From: Desmonostoc muscorum LEGE 12446
Lineage (GTDB): Bacteria; Cyanobacteriota; Cyanobacteriia; Cyanobacteriales; Nostocaceae
Direction of reading: 5' to 3'
NCBI RefSeq assembly: GCF_015207005.2
Contig: NZ_JADEXS020000001.1
Coordinates: 3,224,001-3,288,000 of the forward strand
Length of the DNA: 64,000 nt
A program made the translations under genes and the position numbers. The notes beneath the pieces were generated by a model. It saw nothing but the letters and a program-made list of their open reading frames with translations, made no database searches and was not told the origin of the DNA. Shown piece by piece: positions 1 through 7,148 of the stretch. Position 1 is the stretch's first letter. The number at the start of each line of letters is the position of its first letter.

Positions 1-81
1 AACACCTCAAGTAAAACTGGCGAATACACCAGCGCTGGTTTAAGTTATTAGGTTGGGCATTAAAATACCCAACCTAATAGC

Positions 82-690
82 TTAATGTTGAACTACTTCA
101 ATAGAGAGTTGAATTTCTTGCTGAGATGCGAGTTTTTCATAATGTTCTTTGTCGCGGTATTTAATTGTTCTCATGGGTTGATTGCCAACAATTGCTAAAG
201 GTTCAACATTAGCAGTGACAACCGTACCAGCCGCTACAATTGCACCATCTCCAATGGAAACTCCCGGAATAATTAAGACATTTCCAGCAATCCAAACATT
301 GCGACCGATAATAACAGGTTTATGAATGTAAACATTATGTTCATAGGGCAAATCATTACTTTGATAGTCGTGATTTGCCGAGAGAATGACAACATTAAAT
401 CCAAGTGTTGTGTTGTCACCAATTGTAATTCCGCCACGTCCATCTAAGATGACATCTTGACCAATGTAGACTTTATTTCCCAGAGATACATTTTGGGGAT
501 GTTCAATTCTCACGTCTCGCTTAAATCGTAGACCTGAGCCACAAAATTTTAACTTATTTTTGAGTTCTTGATGTTTATACCGCCTGATTTTACTTTCTAG
601 GTAGTCTCCCCATAGTACCAAACGAGGTACTAACCGTTGTTCAAATAGTCGCTCTAATTTATTGGTAATTTTGTCTTTGATTTGTTTCAT
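82..690 (-). CDS. Hexapeptide-repeat acyltransferase (maltose O-acetyltransferase-like)
   Basis: This is a 202-residue left-handed beta-helix acyltransferase. Residues about 65-170 carry the [LIV]-G-x4 hexapeptide pattern, with V-S-L-G-N, I-T-I-G-D and V-S-I-G-D turns. The SANHDY segment places the expected catalytic histidine near residue 107, as in CoA-dependent sugar O-acetyltransferases (LacA/NodL/WbbJ type). A basic helical stretch of about 60 residues precedes the helix and could contact membrane or a partner. Family knowledge suggests acetylation of a sugar hydroxyl on a polysaccharide or glycolipid; the substrate cannot be read from the sequence. No other polysaccharide gene lies next to it. 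Length is normal and the ORF is intact. Confidence 0.85.
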   Translation of the reverse strand: MKQIKDKITNKLERLFEQRLVPRLVLWGDYLESKIRRYKHQELKNKLKFCGSGLRFKRDVRIEHPQNVSLGNKVYIGQDVILDGRGGITIGDNTTLGFNVVILSANHDYQSNDLPYEHNVYIHKPVIIGRNVWIAGNVLIIPGVSIGDGAIVAAGTVVTANVEPLAIVGNQPMRTIKYRDKEHYEKLASQQEIQLSIEVVQH

Positions 691-840
691 AAAACCTCAC
701 GGAAGTTTGACAAATCTCTGGTTTTAACCCAGGAAGGGAAAAGGAAGCGGGAATTTGGTACATGTCACATTTATTAGGTTTCCCCAATAACAGTATTTTC
801 TCTCGCGTGAGTACCGTTTCTTTAAAAGTGGATTGGGCAA

Positions 841-860
841 ACCCTATTAAGGATTGAAAC
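841..860 (+). repeat. Isolated CRISPR-repeat-like 3' half
   Basis: ACCCTATTAAGGATTGAAAC resembles the 3' half of the common cyanobacterial CRISPR repeat that ends in CCCTATTAGGGATTGAAAC, with one mismatch over 19 bases (from memory of that repeat). The 5' half does not match and no second copy or spacer is visible. It may be a relic or chance. It lies 18 bases before the HigA-like start codon. Confidence 0.25.
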
Positions 861-878
861 GAGCAGGAATTTTCCAAA

Positions 879-1304
879 ATGATCCCTGGAACACCCATTA
901 ATAAAATGTATATCGAATTACTCAAATCTTTTCCTCCTCGTCCTATCACTTCCGAGGAAGAATTCCTGGCTACACAAAAAGTGATTGATTCCTTGATTGA
1001 TAAAGGTCAATTAACACTAGATGAACAAGACTATCTCAATGTTTTAGGTACTTTGGTTTATGAGTACGAGCAAAAATATCATTCTATACCTGATATTCAT
1101 GGTGTAGAATTACTCCAAGCATTGATAGCCGAATTTGATTTACAACAAAAAGACTTAATTCCTATATTTAAAACTGAGTCGATTGTATCTGAAGTCTTAA
1201 GTGGACAACGCCAGCTGACAGTTAACCATATTGGGAAACTCGCGGAGTTTTTTAACATTTCTCCTGCTGCATTTTTTGAGTCAGTGTTGAGAAAGAAAGT
1301 TTGA
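879..1304 (+). CDS. HigA-like XRE-family antitoxin/regulator
   Basis: This 141-residue protein has a helical N-terminal half with the acidic region typical of HigA-type antitoxins and a C-terminal helix-turn-helix at about residues 95-135 (S-E-V-L-S-G-x-R followed by I-G-K-L-A-E-F-F-N-I-S-P-A-A-F). In family members the N-terminal part holds a HigB mRNA interferase and the HTH represses the operon. A GCAGGA ribosome-binding sequence lies upstream of the ATG. No HigB-like reading frame was recognised in the 190 bases upstream or directly downstream, so it appears to be an orphan antitoxin or a stand-alone regulator. Confidence 0.75.
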   Translation: MIPGTPINKMYIELLKSFPPRPITSEEEFLATQKVIDSLIDKGQLTLDEQDYLNVLGTLVYEYEQKYHSIPDIHGVELLQALIAEFDLQQKDLIPIFKTESIVSEVLSGQRQLTVNHIGKLAEFFNISPAAFFESVLRKKV

Positions 1305-1388
1305 GTAAAACTGATAACCACTTTATAGCCAAAGTTTTTGTTCAAAAGGCGCTTTAGGGTTGATAATCGGTTTTTTAAAGGTCTTAAA

Positions 1389-1817
1389 TTAATCTTTTAT
1401 TTGCTCACTCATCCGCTGTTCCAGCACTTCCAATAACCCATCCACATCTTTACCAGCTTGCTCAAAACAAATCGGTGGCGCAGGTTCCGGTGCAAACTGA
1501 ATTAACTTAATTTCACCCTTCCCAATCCCAATCATCACAACTTCTATTTCTGGTTTATGATTCTCGATAATTCCCAAAATTTCTTGCAGCCGATTTTCAA
1601 CTTTATCATTTAATTTTTCTATCTGTTCTTTCGGACAATAAACAAAATGCGGCTTTGGTTGCAAATCAATACCAACAGTACCTTGACTGTCACCATTTGC
1701 TAACCACAATCCCCAAAATAGCGCCGCCAATTCTTGCTGATTTGCTTTCACAAACTTATCCAACTGGCGACGCCACTTGTTATCTCCTGTTTCCGGCTGA
1801 CTGCTACCAAACATCAT
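1389..1817 (-). CDS. Conserved cyanobacterial protein, possibly CcmS-like carboxysome chaperone
   Basis: This is an acidic protein of about 142 residues. The frame is open further upstream, but those codons lie in heptamer repeats and next to an insertion sequence, so the ATG pair at 1817/1814 (M-M-F-G-S-S) is the likely start. Recognisable conserved segments are W-R-R-Q-L-D-K-F, the G-I-D-L-Q-P-x-P-H-F-V-Y-C-P block and a C-terminal P-P-P-I-C-F-E-Q-like block. I recall this pattern from cyanobacterial proteins named beta-carboxysome assembly chaperone CcmS, but cannot confirm it without a search. No ccm gene is nearby. An IS element sits about 60 bp upstream and may have altered its promoter. 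Confidence 0.6.
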   Translation of the reverse strand: MMFGSSQPETGDNKWRRQLDKFVKANQQELAALFWGLWLANGDSQGTVGIDLQPKPHFVYCPKEQIEKLNDKVENRLQEILGIIENHKPEIEVVMIGIGKGEIKLIQFAPEPAPPICFEQAGKDVDGLLEVLEQRMSEQIKD

Positions 1818-1819
1818 AA

Positions 1820-1855
1820 ATAATTCGTAATTCGTAATTCGTAATTCGTAATTAA
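1820..1855. repeat. Heptamer tandem repeat (ATTCGTA)n
   Basis: Four to five copies of the heptamer ATTCGTA lie just upstream of the leftward gene starting at 1817. This is the short tandemly repeated repetitive (STRR) type known from heterocystous cyanobacteria. It creates a spurious N-terminal extension of that gene. Confidence 0.85.
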
Positions 1856-1947
1856 CATATTTAGAAATAGATCTTTCAAGATGGCAGGACTTACGCAACT
1901 GGCACAAATAGCGGGCAGGGCGCAGCCCTGACAGGCGACAATTTAAA

Positions 1948-2961
1948 TCAAACCAAGCACATAAGAATACTTGGGCGTTTCAGTTGCTGAATTAAATAAT
2001 TAGAAAGCAAGTTATGCTTGATTTGATAAATAGTTTGACCAGTTGTATAGGCTAAATTCTTTAACCTAACCCAAACTAACATTGCACAAGCGATATGATT
2101 TCTTTGAAGCCTAGCTTTCCGACATTGGCAAAATTCAATCCCAGTTAATTGTTTAATTTCTCTGTGAAACTCCTCGATTTTCCAACGAATTTTACACACC
2201 TCTTGTACAACATCCGTGGAACTTTGAGATAAATCGTTAGTTGCGACATAATCCGTTCTGTTGGTAGAAACAGTAACCCGGAATAGTTTCACTTTTTTAT
2301 TAGCTGGGAACCCTTTAATTTTGATTATCTTACCACAATCTAATTCTTCTTGACTCCATTCTAATAATTCAATACGTTTATATTTTGCTTGACCAAATGT
2401 ATCATCAACTAACCGATTGTCTTTTAAAGGGCAATAATAAATTTTGTCTAAGCTATCAATATATAGCATTAAACTGTGTACCGCATACCATGTATCCATC
2501 AAAACAGTATCAAATGGTAAAAGCTTATGATACACAAGGCTTTGGAGCATGTCTTTCACATGGTCTATCTTGGTTTTGCCATCGACATCAGGATTAAAAA
2601 TTCGATAATCTATGACCCAAAATCTTTGAAGTGTAGGGTTGACATACACGCAGCTAACTACGCCAATGCCTTTAAGGACACCATGCTCATTACCACTATA
2701 TTGTCTTCTGACTATTTCTATTTCTTCAGAATACCTTTTATCTAAAATGCTATCATCAAATATTATGTAACCATTGTCATCAGGCTCAACTACCTCTTTC
2801 ACGTTATCCCATAGTAAACGAGGTGTTAATTTTTCTCTTTTCAAATAATAGTTAATTGTATCATGGCTAATACTCTCTAAATGCTCTGCCAAATTGGTAA
2901 TGGTATAATTAATTTGGCTACTAAGTAGATACTGGCAATAATCTAATTTAGTAAACTTCAT
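1948..2961 (-). CDS. DDE transposase (IS701/IS4-like)
   Basis: The protein has about 337 residues if started at the ATG at 2961; a TTG two codons upstream is also possible. Acidic residues fit a DDE transposase: D-D-S near residue 71, V-L-M-D-T-W near 158, and the W-K-I-E-E-F-H-R-E-I-K block near 262-272, which corresponds to the Y-(2)-R-(3)-E-(6)-K signature of the IS4 superfamily. The frame is full length without internal stops, so the enzyme could be active. The duplicated right end also duplicates the promoter region and the first codons, giving an upstream ATG that reads only about 25 codons before stopping. Confidence 0.9.
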   Translation of the reverse strand: MKFTKLDYCQYLLSSQINYTITNLAEHLESISHDTINYYLKREKLTPRLLWDNVKEVVEPDDNGYIIFDDSILDKRYSEEIEIVRRQYSGNEHGVLKGIGVVSCVYVNPTLQRFWVIDYRIFNPDVDGKTKIDHVKDMLQSLVYHKLLPFDTVLMDTWYAVHSLMLYIDSLDKIYYCPLKDNRLVDDTFGQAKYKRIELLEWSQEELDCGKIIKIKGFPANKKVKLFRVTVSTNRTDYVATNDLSQSSTDVVQEVCKIRWKIEEFHREIKQLTGIEFCQCRKARLQRNHIACAMLVWVRLKNLAYTTGQTIYQIKHNLLSNYLIQQLKRPSILMCLV

Positions 2962-3297
2962 ATTCAAAAGTATTCGTTACAGTAGCCTGAGCAGCAGCCC
3001 AAAAATTTGGTGTGAAAAGGAACAATTTACATTTGTACTCTAGTTCATTTCATCTGCATTTTTATAGTACTTTAGTACTATTTGTTAGCGATCGCATTGT
3101 GCCAGTTGCGTAAGTCCTGTCTAATTTAGTAAACTTCATATTCAAAAGTATTCGTTACAGTAGCCTGAGCAGCAGCCCAAAAATTTGGTCTGAAAAGGAA
3201 CAATTTACATTTGTACTCTAGTTCATTTCATCTGCATTTTTATAGTACTTTAGTACTATTTGTTAGCGATCGCATTGTGCCAGTTGCGTAAGTCCTG
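2942..3297. repeat. 178-bp direct tandem duplication of the IS right end
   Basis: Copies at 2942-2119+1000 (that is 2942-3119) and 3120-3297 are contiguous and differ at one base that I could see. Each contains the 5' end of the transposase gene, the palindromic TAGTACTTTAGTACTA region and the full right inverted repeat. Confidence 0.93.
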
Positions 3298-3337
3298 GAT
3301 GGGTAAAAGTTATAGAAAGTCAATTTTTCTATAACCT

Positions 3338-3405
3338 CTTGCCTCTGTGTTCTCTGCGGCTCTGTGGTTCGATAAATTACTTTTACAACCGCAGAGGCAC
3401 AGAGG
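3338..3405. repeat. Interspersed inverted repeat (CCTCTGTG/CGCAGAGG type)
   Basis: CCTCTGTGTTCTCTGCGG and, after a short gap, CCGCAGAGGCACAGAGG form a hairpin. Related sequence pairs occur at 52786-52945. This is one of the dispersed palindromic elements common between Nostoc genes; it lies between the IS and the end of the ABC exporter gene. Confidence 0.7.
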
Positions 3406-3445
3406 AAGCCCAGAAAAAGAGATTTTGCGAGTCACTTTGAAAGGA

Positions 3446-5254
3446 CTATTTCAACCCACTTTGTACGCGCCAGAGACTAGAATAAATTCTATCTTTCTCC
3501 AACAATTCCTCATGGGTTCCCGACTCTACTAATTTCCCATGTTCCATGACATAAATGCAATCGGCATTGCGGATGGTGGAAAGACGATGAGCGATCGCAA
3601 TTGTAGTTCTATCTACTGTAATCCGTTCTAGCGATCGCTGAATAGCCGCTTCTGTTTCATTATCCACCGCTGAGGTGGCCTCATCTAAAATCAAAATGGG
3701 GGGATTTTTCAAGACTGCACGGGCGATCGCAATCCGTTGTCTTTGTCCACCAGATAACTTTTGTCCTCTTTCCCCCACAATTGTCTCATAACCTTCGGGC
3801 AAGTTAATAATAAATTCGTGCGCCTCAGCTATCTTCGCCGCCGTGATAATGTCTTGCTCTTTAGCTTCAAAGCTGCCATAAGCAATGTTCTCCGCTACAG
3901 TACCATGAAATAGAAACACATCTTGACTCACCAAACCAATGCAGCGGCGTAAATCTTGCAAATTCAAACTTTGTAAATCAATACCATCAACGGTAATGCT
4001 TCCTGCTTGCACTTCGTACAAGCGCAACAAAAGTTTGACTAAAGTGCTTTTTCCAGAACCCGTGGAACCTACAATTGCAATAGTTTTCCCCGCTGGAATA
4101 TCCAAAGACAGATTTTTAATTACTGGAAATCTATCTTTATAAGCAAAATAAACATTTTTAAATTGCACTTCACCTCGCACTTCCTCCACAGGTAACGCTA
4201 CATTTCCTGTGTGAATAGCAATGGGAGTATCTAACAAATTCATGACTCGATTAGTAGAAGCCATAGCCCGTTGATATTGGTCAAAAGTTTCGCCTAATCT
4301 GGTTAAAGGCCACAGCAACCGCTGGATTAAAAACACCAATACACTGTAAGCGCCGACAGACATTTCTCCAGCGACTGCTGCCATCCCGCCATATAAAAGT
4401 AATGCTGTGAAACCTACCAAAATCAGCATCCGAATTAACGGGACAAAAGCCGCAGAAAGGGCAATTGCCTTGGCATTACTGCGACGATAAGCTTCACTAT
4501 CTACTGACAAACGATAGGCTTCATAAACTTCAGCAGTAAAACTTTTAATAGTAGTAATACCGCTGATATTATTTGCCAAACGCGAGTTGAGGAAACCCAC
4601 CTTTTCCCGGACATCAGAATAACGGGGTGCAAGTAGACGTTGATAAGCAAAGGAACCCCAGAGAATAAATGGCATCGGCGACAGAGCCATCCACGCTACA
4701 CTAGGAGCCAATATAAAGAAAGCACTGCCAATAATTACAACAGTTGTGGAAACTTGGATGATATCATTTGCCCCCACATCCAAAAATCGCTCTAATTGGT
4801 TAATATCATCACTGAGGATGGACATTAAACCGCCAGTGCTGCGTTCTTCAAAATAAGCTAATTCTAACTCTTGTAAATGTTTATATGCATCCAAACGTAA
4901 ATCATGCTGAATATTTTGTGCTAAATTACGCCAAAGTCGAGCGTAAGCATACTCAAAAACTGATTCTAGTATCCAAATGATGACAGTCAGGAAAGAAATA
5001 ATCAAAAATTGTCCAAAGACATCGCGTACCCCTAACTGTGCAATTATGGAATCTTGTTGTTTGACTACCACATCCACTGCGACACCAATTAAGCCAGGTG
5101 GCGCCAAATCGAAAAATTTATTGAGGATAGAATAGGTAGTCGCTAGCCAAATTTGTTTACGATACTGATGTCCATAGTCAAACAAGCGCTGGAGAGGATG
5201 CGTTGAATGTCTACGCCTTCTTGATACTTGATGAGATTTTAATACAGTAGCCAC
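3446..5254 (-). CDS. ABC exporter, fused permease-ATPase (MsbA/MDR-like)
   Basis: The 602-residue half-transporter has a six-helix ABC type-1 membrane domain at about residues 30-330 followed by an ATPase domain. Walker [10 protein letters not shown] lies at about 395-403, the [14 protein letters not shown] signature near 500, Walker [13 protein letters not shown] follows, and an H-loop AIAHRLST is present. Such proteins act as homodimers exporting lipids, peptides or drugs. Nothing beside it tells the substrate: its upstream neighbour is divergent and its downstream neighbour is the IS. All catalytic motifs are intact, so it should be functional. A heterocyst glycolipid or exopolysaccharide role is possible but unsupported here. 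Confidence 0.92.
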   Translation of the reverse strand: MATVLKSHQVSRRRRHSTHPLQRLFDYGHQYRKQIWLATTYSILNKFFDLAPPGLIGVAVDVVVKQQDSIIAQLGVRDVFGQFLIISFLTVIIWILESVFEYAYARLWRNLAQNIQHDLRLDAYKHLQELELAYFEERSTGGLMSILSDDINQLERFLDVGANDIIQVSTTVVIIGSAFFILAPSVAWMALSPMPFILWGSFAYQRLLAPRYSDVREKVGFLNSRLANNISGITTIKSFTAEVYEAYRLSVDSEAYRRSNAKAIALSAAFVPLIRMLILVGFTALLLYGGMAAVAGEMSVGAYSVLVFLIQRLLWPLTRLGETFDQYQRAMASTNRVMNLLDTPIAIHTGNVALPVEEVRGEVQFKNVYFAYKDRFPVIKNLSLDIPAGKTIAIVGSTGSGKSTLVKLLLRLYEVQAGSITVDGIDLQSLNLQDLRRCIGLVSQDVFLFHGTVAENIAYGSFEAKEQDIITAAKIAEAHEFIINLPEGYETIVGERGQKLSGGQRQRIAIARAVLKNPPILILDEATSAVDNETEAAIQRSLERITVDRTTIAIAHRLSTIRNADCIYVMEHGKLVESGTHEELLEKDRIYSSLWRVQSGLK

Positions 5255-5445
5255 GGCTTTTTGCGGTTTCGTGCAACTGATATTACCACGTAATTAAAGT
5301 TTGAAGGGGCATACGGCATGGGGCATTGGGCATTGATTATTCTTTCTCCCCCTGCCTCCCCTGCTCCTCCATCTCCCTCATCCCCCTCATCTCCCCCACT
5401 TCCCACTCCCCACTCCCCACTCACAACTCACATGGAGAGAATAAT

Positions 5446-6294
5446 TTGAAAAATCAACAATTTGGCAATTGGCAAACCACAGTTTTGGGAATTGTGTTAG
5501 CAATATTAGTGATTATTGGACTAAATTCTTTTATCATTATCAACCCAGGACAAGCAGGAGTGATTAGCATTTTGGGTAAAGCGAGAGATGGTGCTTTATT
5601 AGAAGGCATTCACTTAAAACCACCTTTTATCACCGTGATAGATGTGTATGATTTGACGGTGCAAAAATTTGAAGTGCCAGCAGAAAGTTCTACGAAGGAT
5701 TTGCAAAATTTATCTGCAAGATTTGCGATTAACTTTCGCCTCGATCCCATAAAGGTAGTTGAAGTCAGAAGAAAACAAGGAACATTAGAGAATATTGTAT
5801 CGAAAATAATTGCACCCCAAACACAAGAAGCATTTAAAATTGCAGCAGCTAGAAGAACAGTAGAAGAAGCAATTACCAAAAGAAGTGAATTGAAAGAAGA
5901 CTTTGATAATGCTTTAGGCGATCGCTTAGACAAATATGGGATAATAGTGTTAGATACTAGCGTAGTTGATTTAGCCTTCTCACCAGAATTTGCCAGAGCA
6001 GTCGAAGAAAAACAAATTGCTGAACAGCGGGCGCAAAGAGCCGTTTATGTAGCACGAGAAGCTGAACAAGAAGCACAAGCAGACGTTAATCGCGCCAAAG
6101 GTAGAGCAGAAGCTCAAAGACTCTTAGCAGAGACGCTCAAAGCCCAAGGAGGACAGTTAGTTCTGCAAAAAGAAGCAATTGAAGCTTGGAAGACTGGCGG
6201 CGCTCAAATGCCAAAAGTCCTAGTTATGGGTGGTGACTCGAAAAACGGCGTTCCTTTTATATTCAACCTGGGGAATGTACAAAATCAACCGTAA
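5446..6294 (+). CDS. SPFH/prohibitin family membrane protein
   Basis: I start this protein (about 282 residues) at TTG 5446 because GGAGAGA sits six bases upstream; the open frame further upstream is only CT-rich repeat sequence. An N-terminal membrane segment (about residues 10-30, V-L-G-I-V-L-A-I-L-V-I-I-G-L) is followed by the prohibitin/SPFH domain (P-G-Q-A-G-V, then G-I-H-L-K-P-P-F) and a long E/A/R-rich coiled coil at about 190-250. Prohibitins form large membrane-bound rings that act as chaperone or protease-regulating scaffolds; cyanobacterial members are found in plasma or thylakoid membranes. The gene is divergent from the ABC exporter and appears monocistronic. Confidence 0.88.
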   Translation: MKNQQFGNWQTTVLGIVLAILVIIGLNSFIIINPGQAGVISILGKARDGALLEGIHLKPPFITVIDVYDLTVQKFEVPAESSTKDLQNLSARFAINFRLDPIKVVEVRRKQGTLENIVSKIIAPQTQEAFKIAAARRTVEEAITKRSELKEDFDNALGDRLDKYGIIVLDTSVVDLAFSPEFARAVEEKQIAEQRAQRAVYVAREAEQEAQADVNRAKGRAEAQRLLAETLKAQGGQLVLQKEAIEAWKTGGAQMPKVLVMGGDSKNGVPFIFNLGNVQNQP

Positions 6295-6295
6295 A

Positions 6296-6590
6296 AGGGA
6301 CGGGGGATTGGGGACTGGGGACTGGGGACTGGGGGCTGTTTTCCTAATATTCAATACCCAATGCCCGATGCCCCACGTGAAAGGGATTGGGGATTGGGGA
6401 CTGGGAACTCGGGGCTGTTTTCCTAATATTCAATACCCAATGCCCGATGCCCCATACCCAAAATCCAAAATCCAAAATCTAAAATCTAAAATTGTATGGG
6501 GACTGGGGTCTGTTTTCCTAATATCCAAGACCCAATGCCCCATATCCAAAATCCAAAATCTAAAATCTAAAATTGTATGGGGCTAGTCCC
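6296..6590. repeat. Triplicated intergenic repeat with heptamer tracts
   Basis: Three degenerate copies of a unit reading GGGGACTGGGG, then CTGTTTTCCTAATAT, then CAATGCCC(G)ATGCCCCA are followed by TCCAAAA/TCTAAAA heptamers. Copies begin near 6300, 6385 and 6495. Only chance reading frames cross it. It separates the SPFH gene from the DUF1824 gene. Confidence 0.85.
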
Positions 6591-6635
6591 AACTCAAACA
6601 CAACAGAACAACCAACAAAATAATGAACTAAGTTT

Positions 6636-7052
6636 ATGTCAACCCCCAATCCTCATAATCTCACCGCCGAAGAAGCGAAAAAATTACTGAATAAATTCAA
6701 CTGTCTAGACATCGCCCCTATCCTGAAGCCATCAGAAAAAGCAGTAATTCGTAATGCCTTAATTTTGATGACTAATCTTGCTGACTATCAAATTTTAGGA
6801 ATTTGTGCTGACACAGCAGAAGAAGGAATATTAGCCATGAAAACCTATTCTCTGGCCTTTGGTTATGAACCACCAAACAATTTACCTACACCCGAAGGGC
6901 CAGTTTATATCAAATTAAATGGCAAAAACGGCTTGTGTTATCTCGATTCCTATCCCGGACATCACCGTGGCGTCTTAGTCTCTTGCCAATCTTTCAACGA
7001 AGACGGAATCAACGAAATGTATGGACATCTCCCCTTGGATTTATTTGTCTAA
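6636..7052 (+). CDS. DUF1824 family protein
   Basis: This intact 138-residue soluble protein matches the cyanobacterial DUF1824 family as I recognise it: N-terminal helical segment, conserved N-L-A-D-Y-Q-I-L-G-I-C-A-D, G-P-V-Y-I-K-L-N, Y-P-G-H-H-R-G-V-L-V-S and a final Y-G-H-L-P-L-D-L-F. Function is unknown. It is followed at about 100 bp by the ABC-F gene on the same strand; the gap carries a fragment of the CTGCGCCTCTG palindrome family rather than an obvious promoter. Confidence 0.8.
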   Translation: MSTPNPHNLTAEEAKKLLNKFNCLDIAPILKPSEKAVIRNALILMTNLADYQILGICADTAEEGILAMKTYSLAFGYEPPNNLPTPEGPVYIKLNGKNGLCYLDSYPGHHRGVLVSCQSFNEDGINEMYGHLPLDLFV

Positions 7053-7148
7053 AATTTATCAATCGTAGGTAAGCCACATCCCTTACCTACTCCTTTCCTC
7101 CTCTGCGCCTCTGGGTGAAATAAAAAAAACTCTATATTCTTAAATCCT

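Larger units (their letters stand above)
1885..3297 (-). mobile_element. Insertion sequence, IS701/IS4-like, with duplicated right end
   Basis: The element is bounded by perfect 23-bp inverted repeats: left 1885-1907 (starting CAGGACTTACGCAA), right 3097-3119, and again at 3275-3297. The last 178 bp (2942-3119) are repeated in direct tandem at 3120-3297 with one visible difference (G/C at 3012 versus 3190). The five bases GATGG flank the whole unit at 1880-1884 and 3298-3302 and fit a target-site duplication. It inserted upstream of the 1389-1817 gene. Transposase is encoded leftward inside it. Confidence 0.9.

Noticed and set aside
841..860. CRISPR array
   Set aside because: Only one half-repeat-like site is present, with no second copy or spacer.
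659..949. Reverse 96-codon frame overlapping the HigA-like gene start
   Set aside because: It is antisense to two better-supported genes and has no family features.
5326..5445. N-terminal extension of the SPFH protein
   Set aside because: It is translated CT-rich repeat; a good ribosome-binding site precedes TTG 5446.
6230..6586. 118-codon frame through the triplicated repeat
   Set aside because: It consists of translated repeats and overlaps the end of the SPFH gene.
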